Below, one piece after another: positions 44,967-55,062 of a stretch of 64,000 nucleotides of DNA. Within the stretch, counting starts at the first letter, position 1. The number at the start of each line of letters is the position of its first letter. The stretch comes from SKKY01 sp965228015 (GTDB lineage: Bacteria; Bacillota; Peptococcia; Peptococcales; SKKY01). The stretch covers positions 1,178,001 through 1,242,000 of the forward strand of contig OZ245787.1 in the NCBI GenBank assembly GCA_965228015.1, given 5' to 3'. The translations under genes were made by a program, and so were the position numbers. The notes below the pieces were generated by a model that did not search any database, was not told where the DNA came from, and worked only from the letters and a program-made list of their open reading frames with translations.

Positions 44967-46092
44967 AAAAAACTACTTTTTCCTTATTTATAAAAACATT
45001 CTGTAAGAAAGAAATACCAATCATATTTGCCAGCATAGCACTTCCCCCGTAGCTTACAAAAGGTAAAGGGATTCCGGTAATTGGCATTATGCCCATATTC
45101 ATACCAGCATTTTCAAGTACATGAAATAAAAACATAGTTACAATCCCTACAGCGATTAAACTTCCATAATAATCATGAGATATTGAGGCAATTCTTATTC
45201 CTCTGAAAATTATTATGAACAACAAAATAATTGTTAACCCTGCTCCTATAAAACCAGCTTCCTCAGATAGAACTGCAAAAACAAAATCTGTCCACTGTTC
45301 TGGTAAAAATTCCCCCATACTCTGGGTTCCTTCTTTGAAACCTTTTCCTAAAAGCCCTCCATTACCAATAGCAATTTTTGACTGAAGTTGATTCCAGCCA
45401 GCCCCTCTGACATCAAAATTACTGTCGAGTACCACTAAAATTCTATTTAACTGATAACCTTTAATCGGAAACCAAACATTAAAATGCAGATGGGCCAGAA
45501 GCCAGACAATTATTGCACCTGTACCTCCTCCAAATAATGAAAACATTATAATTTTATTAGCTCCCGCAGCAATTAACATACCAAACATTATTGCTATAAA
45601 AACAAGAGCTGTTCCAAGATCAGGTTGAAGTAATATTAAAAATACAACAGGAGCAAGAAAGAGAAAGTGAGGTATTAACTCTTTTAGAGTATTTAATTCA
45701 TGCCGCCTGTCATCAAGAAATTTTGCATAAGTTATTATATAAATAATCTTACATAATTCAGAAAACTGAAGGCTGCCAAAAAAAGGAATTGTAATCCATG
45801 ATTTTGCCCCCTTTATTTCCGGAGCAAAAATTGGCACTAGTATTAATCCAACTATCATTAACAAGTATAAGTGCAAAGTGTATTTTTTGTAAGATTCATA
45901 GTCGTATCTCAATAAAAAAATACAGGCAAAAAGACCAACAAAAATATTAATTATTTGTTTTTTTGATAAATCTGCTGATAGATGAAGGGTTGCACTGTCA
46001 ATTATAATTACACTTATTGTTAAAAGAAGAGCAAGAGCTATGATTATAATGAAATCAAGCTCTTTTAGTCTTTTTCTATAAAATTCAAACAT
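44965..46092 (-). CDS. rodA: Rod-shape-determining peptidoglycan polymerase RodA
   Basis: SEDS-family lipid II polymerase that works with PBP2 (mrdA, upstream) in cell elongation. 375 residues with about ten membrane segments; LQPDLGTALVF, GNGGLLGKGFKEGTQ and ITGIPLPFVSYGGSAML are the SEDS signatures. I use the ATG at 46092 (MFEFYRKRL); the in-frame ATG at 46158 would overlap minE by 74 nt. minE stops at 46085, leaving 8 nt overlap. Last gene of the cluster before the terminator. Intact. Confidence 0.95.
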   Translation of the reverse strand: MFEFYRKRLKELDFIIIIALALLLTISVIIIDSATLHLSADLSKKQIINIFVGLFACIFLLRYDYESYKKYTLHLYLLMIVGLILVPIFAPEIKGAKSWITIPFFGSLQFSELCKIIYIITYAKFLDDRRHELNTLKELIPHFLFLAPVVFLILLQPDLGTALVFIAIMFGMLIAAGANKIIMFSLFGGGTGAIIVWLLAHLHFNVWFPIKGYQLNRILVVLDSNFDVRGAGWNQLQSKIAIGNGGLLGKGFKEGTQSMGEFLPEQWTDFVFAVLSEEAGFIGAGLTIILLFIIIFRGIRIASISHDYYGSLIAVGIVTMFLFHVLENAGMNMGIMPITGIPLPFVSYGGSAMLANMIGISFLQNVFINKEKVVF

Positions 46093-46357
46093 TTCTGTTT
46101 CTCTTAATCTGATTAATTGGAATATTTGCCACAAGAGTTGCCTGATTATTGTTATCATTTAATTCTACTTCGATATTGTTATTATCAACATCTACATATT
46201 TACTAATAACTTCAATCAATTCCCTTCTCAGCGCTTCCATTACTTCGGGAGACATACTGGCTCTGTCATGAACTAAAACCAGTTTTAATCGGTCCTTAGC
46301 TATGTTCTTGCTTCCCTTATTTTTTTTATTGCCACCTAAGAAATCAAAGAAACCCAT
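46085..46357 (-). CDS. minE: Cell division topological specificity factor MinE
   Basis: 90-residue MinE, which stimulates MinD ATPase and drives Min oscillation. Visible: MGFFDFLGG membrane-targeting start, the MinD-binding RLKLVLVHDRASMSPEVM, and a C-terminal beta dimerisation part (VISKYVDVDNNNIEVEL). Follows minD by 12 nt. Presence of MinE in a Bacillota genome points to pole-to-pole Min oscillation rather than the DivIVA system. Intact. Confidence 0.95.
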   Translation of the reverse strand: MGFFDFLGGNKKNKGSKNIAKDRLKLVLVHDRASMSPEVMEALRRELIEVISKYVDVDNNNIEVELNDNNNQATLVANIPINQIKRNRNV

Positions 46358-46369
46358 AGAATCCTCCCT

Positions 46370-47164
46370 TTAGTTTTTAAATAATTTTAATATTTTATCA
46401 ACAAAACTTTCTACTACTTCAAGTTTAAGGAAAGGAACATCTTCCTCGCCAGTAATTCTTCTTGCAGTATTTAAATATGCTTTACCTGCCATAGATTCAG
46501 GGTTATTTACTGCAGGTTCTCCTCTGTTAGTAGAAACAATTATAAACTCATCTTCAGGAATAACACCAATTAGTTTTATTGAAAGAATATCAAGAATATC
46601 ATCAATATCCATCATATCGCCTTGTTTTACCATTTGTGGTCTGAGACGGTTAATTATAAGCCTAGTTTCCTTTATTTCATTTGCCTCAAGTAAACCTATA
46701 ATTCTATCTGCATCTCTTACTGAAGATACTTCTGGAGTTGCAACTACTATTGCTCTGTCTGCCCCGGCAATTGCATTTTTAAAACCTTGTTCAATACCAG
46801 CAGGACAGTCTACGATAACATAATCAAAAAGTTCACTTAATTCATTTGTTAACTTTTTGATTTCTTCTATGCTTATTGCATTTTTATCTTTTGTCTGAGC
46901 TGCCGGAAGCAAACATAATCCTTCAAGACGCTTATCTTTGATTAAAGCCTGGTTTAATCTGCAATTACCTTTTACAACGTCGACAATATCATATACGATA
47001 CGGTTTTCCAGTCCAAGAACCACATCAAGATTTCTTAAACCAATATCAGTATCCACTAGTACTGCTTTGTGATTCAATTTTGCCAGTGCCGCTCCAATAT
47101 TCGCTGTTGTTGTAGTTTTACCCACGCCGCCTTTACCGGATGTTATTACAATTACCTCTCCCAT
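46370..47164 (-). CDS. minD: Septum site-determining ATPase MinD
   Basis: 264-residue ParA-type ATPase that carries MinC to the membrane. Deviant Walker A KGGVGKTTT at 11-19, VLVDTDIGLRNLD, YVIVDCPAG and the C-terminal amphipathic helix (KLEVVESFVDKILKLFKN) for membrane binding. Located between minC and minE. Intact. Confidence 0.97.
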   Translation of the reverse strand: MGEVIVITSGKGGVGKTTTTANIGAALAKLNHKAVLVDTDIGLRNLDVVLGLENRIVYDIVDVVKGNCRLNQALIKDKRLEGLCLLPAAQTKDKNAISIEEIKKLTNELSELFDYVIVDCPAGIEQGFKNAIAGADRAIVVATPEVSSVRDADRIIGLLEANEIKETRLIINRLRPQMVKQGDMMDIDDILDILSIKLIGVIPEDEFIIVSTNRGEPAVNNPESMAGKAYLNTARRITGEEDVPFLKLEVVESFVDKILKLFKN

Positions 47165-47178
47165 AGATTAACCCCCTG

Positions 47179-47799
47179 TTAAATATTTTCAATAATTATA
47201 TTTTTCTTATATATTCTGGCAATTTCTGCCTCTGACTCAATACCTTTTTCATTTTCAGGAGCTTTAGCTATTAAACCTGCAATTTTTATTATGTTTGGAG
47301 AAAATTTATTAGCATAAATTACTGCTTCTTCATCCCCATCTGCTCCTGCATGAACATTTCCTTTTAAAGTCCCGATAATTATCACATGACCTGCAGCTTT
47401 TATCTCTGCACCTGGATTTACATCACCAATAATAACAATGGTTCCTTTGTGTTCTATTTTCTGCCCAGACCTTATATTTTTTCTAATCAGTAAAGTACTT
47501 CCATCAGAATAAATATCTTTTTGTTGCTCTTGGGCCACTTTAAAATCACCAACACTTGTTTTCCTGCTTTTATTTATTTTTATTCCCAAAGATCCCAGAA
47601 GGTTTTCCAAAAAGTCCATATCATCATCCTCTTGAGCAGAATTTTTTAGTAAAACAAAAACTTCTCTGGAATTACCCAGAAATTTTTCAGCTTCTTTTAC
47701 TATCTCTATTAAGTCTTCTTCAACTTTATTCTTATCATAACTCATATCTGTGATTAAATACAATCCTTCAGAAGTACCTTTTAATTTAACCGCCTTCAT
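47179..47799 (-). CDS. minC: Septum site-determining protein MinC
   Basis: 206-residue FtsZ antagonist. N-terminal domain (to about 100) followed by the beta-helical C-terminal domain with GQKIEHKGTIVIIGDVNPGAEI and AAGHVIIIGTLKGNVHAG repeats, which bind MinD. Between mrdA (4 nt gap) and minD (14 nt). Intact. Confidence 0.95.
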   Translation of the reverse strand: MKAVKLKGTSEGLYLITDMSYDKNKVEEDLIEIVKEAEKFLGNSREVFVLLKNSAQEDDDMDFLENLLGSLGIKINKSRKTSVGDFKVAQEQQKDIYSDGSTLLIRKNIRSGQKIEHKGTIVIIGDVNPGAEIKAAGHVIIIGTLKGNVHAGADGDEEAVIYANKFSPNIIKIAGLIAKAPENEKGIESEAEIARIYKKNIIIENI

Positions 47800-47803
47800 T
47801 TTC

Positions 47804-49798
47804 TCACTCTCCAGCTTTTCCTATTCCAAAATATTCTTCAAATAAAATTTTTGCAATTTTACCAGCAGACCCACTACCACTATTACCAGCCTCAACAATA
47901 CCAAAAAATACTATTTCCGGATCATTTGCCGGAGCAAAAGCTGTAAATAATCCGTCACTCTGAAAGATTTGTGTAACTACAGTTTCTCCATTTGAGTCTT
48001 TACTTTCTATGTTTATTTCCCTTTGGGCTGTACCGGTTTTTGCAGCAACTTTGATATCCGAAGGAAAATTTGCAAAAGCACTATATGCTGTACCTTTTAG
48101 CTCTGAAGCCTGAATCATTCCCCGAATTGTTTTTTCTATAGAATCTTTGGAAATATTAGTTGTACCAGCTATTTCAGGAGAAAATTCTTCAATAACCAAA
48201 CCATCTTCAGATACAATTTTTTCTACTACATATGGCTTCATCCTTACTCCATTATTTGCCAGTTGAGCTACATAAGATACAAGCTGAATTGGAGTATAGT
48301 TTTGCCTGCCCTGGCCTATTGCTACGTTAAAAGTATCTGCCGCGTGCCATGAGGTATTCCAGTTCAGGCCAATTTGCCATTGAGCCTTCAAAATATTAAT
48401 ATCTCTGTTTTTTTCTCTTATAAGTTTTTTTATTTCTTCTTCATCTGATGTGGAAGATAATTTTTCTTCATATTCAAGCTCAAGATTTGCCAAACGTTTT
48501 TCATATCTGCTATTGGTTACCCCACGAGCCCATTCGAAATATACCTGTCTTTTTTCTTCATTTGGCAAACCCTGAAAAACATTTTCTCCTGAGCTTTCAT
48601 AAGGAAGATCAATGCCTGTAGGAAGATTTAATCCAAATTCTTCTCCCATCTTGGAAATATTTGCTATTCCAGCCCTTCTTCCCATTTCCTGAAAGTAAAC
48701 GTTATCCGATCGGGCTATTGCACTATAATAATTATAAGGGCCGAGAGGAGCTATGGATTTAATAAATGGTGGTTCCCAATAAGCACCTTTGTTAACAATT
48801 GTTTCAAGAGGATTGATTTTTGCATATTCAAGGGCAGCCAGACCTGTAATCATCTTAAAAGTTGAGCCAGGGATATACCTTCCCTGAATAACTTTATTCT
48901 GGTACCTTATCGGGTCATTCGGCCTTGATGACATCGCTAAAATTTTGCCTGTTTTTACTTCCATTAGTACTATTGCGCCTTGTTCTGCATAGGCAGTTTT
49001 AGGATTTTTTTGCAAAGACTCCAGAAGTTCATCTAAACTATCATCCATTAGTTTTTGTAATTTAAAATCAATTGTGAGAACAATATTGTTTCCCGCAACA
49101 GCCTCTTTCGTATCAACAAATCCAATGGGGCGGTTTTTGGCATTTACCTCAACTTTCTGATAACCATCTTCCCCTCTTAAAAAGGATTCATATTGTTTCT
49201 CAACGCCAAACTTCCCAATTAAATCACCAAGACGATAATTTTCACAACCTTCCTGTCCCAGCTCAGAACTGATTTCACTTATAAAACCCAGCAAATGAGA
49301 TGCAATTCCCGAATATAAATAAGTTCTTACTGGAGATTCAGTAATTCTTACTCCTGGCAATTCATTTTTTCTTGCTTCAATTCTAGATACTTCCTCAATT
49401 GAAAGCCCTCGTTTTATAATTATAGGTTCATAAGAACGATATGTGTTCTCGTTGATTTTTTCTTTTAACCATTCTAATGTTATTTCTGGATCATTTAGTA
49501 TTTCAACTAAAGTAATCAGAGATTCTTCCGCTCCTGCAACATCCATATAAGTCAAAGATACTTCGAAAGATGGATAATCTCTAACCAGGACTTCTCCGTC
49601 ACTGGTTAAAATATCTCCTCTGGGAGCCTGAATACCAACCAGCCTCATTCTGTTTGAATCAGCTCTAGTTTTGTAAATCTCAGAATCCAGAATCTGCATT
49701 TTAAAAAGTGTTAGTATAAGCACAGCGAATACTAAAGAATATAATATTTTAATAGTAAATAAATTACCTTTTAATTCTTCCCTTGTTTTTAAATTCAT
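47804..49798 (-). CDS. mrdA: Penicillin-binding protein 2 (elongation transpeptidase)
   Basis: Class B PBP that cross-links new wall along the cylinder together with RodA. 664 residues: N-terminal membrane helix (about 14-36), dimerisation/pedestal domain, and transpeptidase domain with S312-T-F-K315, S364-D-N366 and K-T-G-T. The region between 380 and 490 holds an inserted coiled-coil-like stretch (YEEKLSSTSDEEEIKKLIRE) typical of clostridial PBP2. Located between mreD and minC. Intact. Confidence 0.95.
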   Translation of the reverse strand: MNLKTREELKGNLFTIKILYSLVFAVLILTLFKMQILDSEIYKTRADSNRMRLVGIQAPRGDILTSDGEVLVRDYPSFEVSLTYMDVAGAEESLITLVEILNDPEITLEWLKEKINENTYRSYEPIIIKRGLSIEEVSRIEARKNELPGVRITESPVRTYLYSGIASHLLGFISEISSELGQEGCENYRLGDLIGKFGVEKQYESFLRGEDGYQKVEVNAKNRPIGFVDTKEAVAGNNIVLTIDFKLQKLMDDSLDELLESLQKNPKTAYAEQGAIVLMEVKTGKILAMSSRPNDPIRYQNKVIQGRYIPGSTFKMITGLAALEYAKINPLETIVNKGAYWEPPFIKSIAPLGPYNYYSAIARSDNVYFQEMGRRAGIANISKMGEEFGLNLPTGIDLPYESSGENVFQGLPNEEKRQVYFEWARGVTNSRYEKRLANLELEYEEKLSSTSDEEEIKKLIREKNRDINILKAQWQIGLNWNTSWHAADTFNVAIGQGRQNYTPIQLVSYVAQLANNGVRMKPYVVEKIVSEDGLVIEEFSPEIAGTTNISKDSIEKTIRGMIQASELKGTAYSAFANFPSDIKVAAKTGTAQREINIESKDSNGETVVTQIFQSDGLFTAFAPANDPEIVFFGIVEAGNSGSGSAGKIAKILFEEYFGIGKAGE

Positions 49799-49799
49799 T

Positions 49800-50285
49800 T
49801 TAACCTCTGTTTTCTCTCAGTAAAACTTTTCTTTTTATAAGGTAAAAAATAGGCATGAAAATCATATTATATGCTCCCTGAAGCAGTGAAACCTTTATAA
49901 GATACATCCAAGAGATATAATTTTTCATAAGTGAGTTGAAAATCCAGAGAAAGGTATTAGACATAAACGATACTGCAAAAAGCACTGCCATTGGAATAAG
50001 TATACTTTCTTTATAAAAGTTTCTGCTAAAATAACCTACTCCTCCACCTGTTAACAATCTCAGAATAAGCATTGGACCTATGTACTGACCCATAAAAAGA
50101 TCTTCTATTAGACCAACAACTGCACCAATAATTCCTCCTTTTACCGGTCCATTAAAAACCGTATAGAAAACCAGACAAACAAGTATAATGTCCGGCTTAA
50201 CTCCCAAAAGAGAAAAATAGTCGAAATAGGAGCTTTGCAATATTAACCCTGTAAATGACAAAATAACAACAAAAAACTCAAGCAA
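49800..50285 (-). CDS. mreD: Rod shape-determining protein MreD
   Basis: 161-residue membrane protein with about five hydrophobic segments, weakly conserved as usual for MreD; DYFSLLGVKPDIILVCLVF and GAVVGLIEDLFMGQYIG match the family pattern. Position between mreC and mrdA (3 and 1 nt gaps) is the strongest support. Intact. Confidence 0.92.
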   Translation of the reverse strand: MLEFFVVILSFTGLILQSSYFDYFSLLGVKPDIILVCLVFYTVFNGPVKGGIIGAVVGLIEDLFMGQYIGPMLILRLLTGGGVGYFSRNFYKESILIPMAVLFAVSFMSNTFLWIFNSLMKNYISWMYLIKVSLLQGAYNMIFMPIFYLIKRKVLLRENRG

Positions 50286-50288
50286 TTT

Positions 50289-51167
50289 TTATTCCTTCTC
50301 TTCCTCTTCTGTTTCCAGATTAGTAACAAATTTTTCTTTATAAAAGTTTTTAATAACAAATACTTCTTCAAGGCTTTTAAAATCTACGCTGGTTGCAATT
50401 ATCGCTGTCTTTGTAAATCCTCTTTGGGTTTCTACAACCTCCGAAACTATGCCTAAATTTAATTCAGGAGGATAAAAATCATCAAAACCCGAAGTAATAA
50501 CTTCATCTCCTGGGTTAATTTCCATTTCCTTCGGTAAGTGAACAAAAGAAAGGTTTTTCTGGTCAATTCCCTGACCTTGAATTACCCCAATAGTTTTGCG
50601 GTTCTGTACAAGCCTGCCACCAACTCCAGAATCACTATCTAAAATTAATAACACTTCAGAACTTTTTGGAGCTACATTAATTATTTTTCCAACTAATCCT
50701 TGATGATTTATTACCACCATATCTTTATTGATTCCATCTTCAGATCCTAAATCAATAAACATGCTTCTGTTCCAGTTTGTATTACTTTGCCCAATTACTC
50801 TGCCAAGGGCAAGTTCAAAATACTCATCAGTTTTTCCCTTATAACTAAGGAGCTCCCTTAAACGTTTATTTTCCTGACGGTCTTTCTTTAATATATCTAT
50901 TTCGTAACGGGACATACTCATTTCTTTTCTTAATGAAATATTTTCTTCCCTTAATTCAGCCAATTCACTTATATCCATAAATAAAAGCTGGGTCTTTTCT
51001 GAGGCGGCATTAAACAGTATCTGGAAAGGATATGATACTATCCGCACACCTCTTTCCAGAAAATTAAGAGAGTTTTTTTCTCTAGCTGTCAACATACCAA
51101 TAACACTTAGAACCACAAAAAAGATAAGGACCACAGCTGTAAGTTTCAATATCTTTTTTCTATCCAT
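50289..51167 (-). CDS. mreC: Rod shape-determining protein MreC
   Basis: 292-residue periplasm-facing MreC: one N-terminal membrane helix (about 8-26), a coiled coil (about 65-100, ELREENISLRKEMSMS), then the two beta-barrel domains (GRVIGQSNTNWNRSMFIDLG, GLVGKI, DSDSGVGGRL, EVITSGFDDFYPPELNLGIV). Links MreB to the wall synthases. Follows mreB by 2 nt. Intact. Confidence 0.95.
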   Translation of the reverse strand: MDRKKILKLTAVVLIFFVVLSVIGMLTAREKNSLNFLERGVRIVSYPFQILFNAASEKTQLLFMDISELAELREENISLRKEMSMSRYEIDILKKDRQENKRLRELLSYKGKTDEYFELALGRVIGQSNTNWNRSMFIDLGSEDGINKDMVVINHQGLVGKIINVAPKSSEVLLILDSDSGVGGRLVQNRKTIGVIQGQGIDQKNLSFVHLPKEMEINPGDEVITSGFDDFYPPELNLGIVSEVVETQRGFTKTAIIATSVDFKSLEEVFVIKNFYKEKFVTNLETEEEEKE

Positions 51168-51169
51168 AC

Positions 51170-52198
51170 TTATCTCCTGCTATATCTTTTTTTAGTGGTA
51201 ATAATACCTTTTAGTTTATCAATATTTTCAATAATTTTGCTTGTTCCCAAAACAACTGCAGAAAGAGGATCTTCGGCAACAAAAACAGGAATTCCTGTAT
51301 GTTGGGAAATTAACAAATCTAAACCCCTTAACAAAGCTCCGCCACCTGCAAGTACAATACCCCTGTCCATAATATCAGAAGATAATTCAGGAGGTGTTTT
51401 TTCAAGGCAGGATTTAATCGCTTCAATTATTTTCATAACTGTTTCCTGAAGAGCATAATAAATTTCTTCCTCAGTTATTTCAATGTTTTTAGGAAGACCG
51501 GTTACCATATCTCTTCCTTTAACTCTGTAGGTTCTTCCTTCATTCATTAAATAGGCGCTGGCAATAGATACTTTAATATCTTCAGCAGTAACTTCACCTA
51601 TCATTAAATTGTATTGTTTTTTTACATAATTTATAATCGCAACGTTTAATTCATCCCCGGCAGTCCTGATTGATTTGCTTGCCACTATTCCACCAAGAGA
51701 AATCACTGCAACATCTGTAGTGCCTCCCCCGATATCTACAATCATACTCCCTGTTGGCTCTTCTACAGGAAGATTTGCTCCAATTGCTGCAGCCATTGGT
51801 TCTTCAACAATATATGCTTCAGATGCTCCTGCCTGAATAGCTGTCTCTTTTACAGCTCTTTCTTCTACAGAAGTTACATCTGCAGGTACGCAGATTACTA
51901 TTCTTTTCTTAAACATAAAACCACTTATCTCAGGAACTTGCTTAAGAAAATACTTAATCATATTGTAAGTTGTATCAAAATCCGCAATAACTCCATCTCT
52001 CATTGGGCGAATTGCAACAATATTGCCAGGAGTTCTGCCTATCATTCTCTGAGCTTCTGCTCCAACAGCAAGAATTTTATTATTATCAAGATTAACAGCA
52101 ACTACCGAAGGTTCTCTCAAAACAATACCTTTTCCTCTGAGGTAAACCAAAGAATTCGCTGTTCCTAAATCTATACCTATATCTTTGTAACCAAACAT
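51170..52198 (-). CDS. mreB: Rod shape-determining actin MreB
   Basis: 342-residue bacterial actin. Phosphate 1 loop DLGTANSLVYL, IAVRPMRDGVIADF-like segment (here RPMRDGVIADF), phosphate 2 loop DIGGGTTDVAVI and the adenosine loop LAGGGALLRG. First of the mre genes, about 15 nt after the end of the radC remains; its transcript probably comes from upstream (valS or radC region) as no clear own promoter is fixed. Intact. Confidence 0.97.
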   Translation of the reverse strand: MFGYKDIGIDLGTANSLVYLRGKGIVLREPSVVAVNLDNNKILAVGAEAQRMIGRTPGNIVAIRPMRDGVIADFDTTYNMIKYFLKQVPEISGFMFKKRIVICVPADVTSVEERAVKETAIQAGASEAYIVEEPMAAAIGANLPVEEPTGSMIVDIGGGTTDVAVISLGGIVASKSIRTAGDELNVAIINYVKKQYNLMIGEVTAEDIKVSIASAYLMNEGRTYRVKGRDMVTGLPKNIEITEEEIYYALQETVMKIIEAIKSCLEKTPPELSSDIMDRGIVLAGGGALLRGLDLLISQHTGIPVFVAEDPLSAVVLGTSKIIENIDKLKGIITTKKRYSRR

Positions 52199-52649
52199 TT
52201 ATTTCTCTCCATTCTAAAAAATATTATTTTCCTTCATACTGAAATAACGTCCATTTCCTATTATAACATGATCGAAGATTTTTAATTTTTAATATTTCGC
52301 TAACTTTTATTAACTCTTTTGTAAGATAAATATCTTCTCAACTAGGTTCCGGATCACCGCTAGGATGATTATGAATCAAGATAATTGAAGCTGCACTTCT
52401 TTTTATAGCATTTTTGTATATTTCTCTGGGGTGAGCCAGAGAAATATTAAGATTACCTGTGGAAATTGTTTCTATTCCCAGAACTTTGTTCTTAGTGTTT
52501 AATAATATTGCTTTAAAATGCTCCCGGTCATATGTTTTCATATCTTCCATTGCTAAGTCTACTACATCCTGAGGACAAGATATATAGGGACTTTTCTCGA
52601 TTTTTTCTTTTTTTATCCTTTTTGCCAGCTCAATTGCAGCAACTATTCT

Positions 52650-54199
52650 GTTAGTGTAAAATAATTATGGGTAAAAAACAAAAAAATATTAGAGCAACTC
52701 CTTATGTTACAATTAAATCGCTAAACCAAATCGCAAAAAAGGAGAAACTCTAATGAATAATATTATACATGAAATTGCAACTAAAATCAGTAAAGAAATA
52801 GCAGAAAATATGGAAACAACTTTAATTGAGGGAAATAATATATCTGAATTCATTTTAAAAACCAAAAAAATGCTGGATGAAGTTGGGGTTGCAATTACGG
52901 AAAAAGCACTTGAAACTGTAGATATTTTAGTTAAAAAAGATTGTGTAAGAAAAAGAGACTGGAAAATAAAGGAAACAAAGTCGAAGAAAAGTTTGGCGAC
53001 GATATTTGGTTAAGTAACCTATAAAAGAACGTATTATGTTCATAAAATTACCGGTGAATATAAATACTTATCTGATGAAGTTGTTGGTATTGAAGCAAAT
53101 GACAGAATGGATATATTGCTAGAATCAATATTAATAGAAGAAGCAATAGAGACACCATACAGAAAAAGTAGCGAAAAAATATCGAAGAATGTATATCTTA
53201 CTGGTCAAACAGTAATGAATTCTATTAGAAAGCTTAAAGATATTTCTAATCATGCAGCACCAGTGAAAAAACTGATTCTCAAGCTAAGGTTTTGTACATC
53301 GAAGCTGATGAAGATCATGTTTCACTTCAAAGAGGAACATGTGCCGAACCTAGATTAGTTTATGTTCACGAAGGTAAGTGAAAGGTAAGTAAAGATAGAT
53401 ATGAATTAATAAATCCCAGATACTTTAGTGGTCTCTACCAAGATAGTGCTGATTTATGGCTTGAAGTAGCTGATTATATTGATAGCAACTATGAAGAAGA
53501 AACTATTGAAAAGATATATTTATCAGGAGATGGAGCCAACTGGATAAAACAAAGCAAAGAATGGATTAAAGATAGTATCTATGTTTTAGATAGATACTAT
53601 CTGTCGAAATATATAAAGAAGGCAACTGCTCATATGAAAGGCACACACCAAATGATGTGGTATTACATAAATACGAAAAGGAAAGATTTCGTAAAAGATT
53701 TATTCAAAGCAATAATTGAAGAAACAGAATCAGAAACAAAAAATAGAAGCAATAAAAGATGCTAGAAGTTATGTGTTAAATAATTGGGAAGGTATAATGA
53801 ATCAATATGACCCGGATTATATAGGCTGTAGCACAGAAGGCCATATTAGTCATATATTATCTGCAAGATTAAGTTCAAGGCCTCTAAGCTGGTGCAGAGA
53901 AGGTGTTGATCAAATGTCACGTCTGAGGGCTTTTAAGGCTAATTCAGGTAATGTATATGATTTAGTAAAAGAAAGAAGCAAGAAAAACAGAAACAAGAAT
54001 CATAAAATTAGAAAGCCGTGTTATAAAAAAGCTACGAACCTAATATCAGATGAGAAATTCGGCAATGTGCCAGTAGTTTTAACTGGTAAGAGAACTTGGA
54101 AAAGAGAATTATTTAAAAGGATAGCGAGTGCGATTTAGCACGTAATACATACAAGGAGTTTTTTTATTCTTTTAAAACCCATAATTAATTGACACGATC
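52650..54199 (+). mobile_element. ISLre2-family insertion sequence, copy C (1550 bp)
   Basis: Third copy, opposite orientation to A and B, inserted in radC. Same inverted repeats (GTTAGTGTA... at 52650, ...GACACGATC at 54199). The 9-bp target flanks are AACTATTCT (52641-52649) and AACTGTTCT (54200-54208), one mismatch. Confidence 0.93.
52753..54138 (+). pseudogene. ISLre2 (UPF0236) transposase, disrupted (copy C)
   Basis: Same transposase as in A and B, plus strand, ATG at 52753. It has a private TAA near 53011-53013 (GGTTAA in place of GGTGAA, in TIFGEV), the A6 shift after HAAPVKK as in copy A, and the shared TGA after YVHEGK and shift before KIEAIKDARS. Reassembled it runs to the C terminus FKRIASAI at 54138. 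Confidence 0.88.
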
Positions 54200-54487
54200 A
54201 ACTGTTCTTGCAGCTTTGACATTTCCAATTCCATCCTTAAGTTTTAATTCTTCTGGTGTAATTTCATTTAAATCATTGAGATTTCTGTTTAAAAGTATTT
54301 CAGTTGCAAGCTGTAGGGCTGTTTTAGTTCTGGTCCCTGAATTTATTAAAATTGCAAGTAGTTCATTATTGTTTAAAGAAGCTATACCTCTTGTAAACAT
54401 TCTTTCAATTGGCTTACTTTCAGAAGGATAGTCCTTCATAGTAACGTGCTTGTTATTTAATTCTAACTCCATTTTCTTCACCCTTTA

Positions 54488-55042
54488 TCAGAATATTGAG
54501 TTCCTCATATATTCTGATAAAGGCAGTCCCATAACATTATAGAAACAACCATTAATGCTTTTAACAAAAAGAGCGCCCGTATCCTGTATCCCATAGACTC
54601 CAGCTTTATCCATAGGTTCTCCGGTTTCAATATAGCCTTCTATTTCTTCTTGGCTCATTTCAGCAAAATTAACTTCTGTTTTTTCAATAAAAGAAACTAC
54701 TTTTTCACCATTATTAAGATTTAAGGATACCCCGGTAAAGACAAAGTGCTTTCTGCCTTGTATTTTATTCAAGATTTTTGCAGCATCTTCTTTATCTTTA
54801 GGTTTCTCTAAAATCTCATTATCAATACAAACAATAGTATCTACACCGATAACCAAAGCATTTCCTTCCTTTTTGGCTCCTTCTGCGGCCTTGGTTTCTG
54901 CCATACGTAAAACATAATCCTGAGGATTTTCCTCTGTATATATTTCCTCGGAAATATCAATATTCCTTGCAGTAAAAGAAATATCTATTTTTTTAATAAT
55001 TCTCTTCTTCTTGGAGATTGAGAAGCAAGTATAATATTCATT
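54488..55042 (-). pseudogene. maf: Maf-family nucleotide pyrophosphatase, frameshifted
   Basis: Maf/YhdE house-cleaning pyrophosphatase (dTTP/UTP). From ATG at 55042 the frame reads MNIILASQSPRRRELLKK, exactly the Maf start with the S-x-R-R substrate motif, then stops because the A run at 54988-54994 is one base out; the remainder (YVLRMAETKA, IGVDTIVCIDNEILEKP, FTGVSLN, YIETGEPMDKAGVYGIQ, FYNVMGLPL) is clean to 54488. Total about 184 residues, slightly short for Maf (190). The body contains the catalytic aspartate of GVDT. Either a real frameshift or a homopolymer miscount; the latter is plausible because the rest of the gene is perfect. Confidence 0.85.
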
Positions 55043-55062
55043 TAGTCTCTTCCTTTCCTATA

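Larger units (their letters stand above)
52214..54481 (-). pseudogene. radC: RadC/YsxA JAMM-domain protein, interrupted by ISLre2 copy C and further lesions
   Basis: RadC family protein (MPN+/JAMM). The 5' part (54481 to 54200, MKKMELELNNKHVTMKDY, then SKPIERMFTRG, LLAILINSGT and GIGNVKAAR) is cut at AGAACAGTT by the IS; it resumes at 52649 with AGAATAGTT-GCTGCAATTG (VAAIELAKR). It further has a TGA at 52338-52340 where an arginine is expected just after the JAMM motif HNHPSGDPEPS, and a one-base frameshift in T5 (52279-52283); the tail DHVIIGNGRYFSMKE is readable down to TAG at 52214-52216. Three independent inactivating changes. Gene order maf-radC-mreB is usual for Bacillota. Confidence 0.93.

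Noticed and set aside
32399..54138. Reassignment of TGA to an amino acid (to explain the shared TGA in ISLre2)
   Set aside because: TGA ends several normal genes here, for example nadD with yqeK beginning at the junction, proA overlapping nadD, and ppk overlapping the second ppx. A genome-wide code change is not supported.
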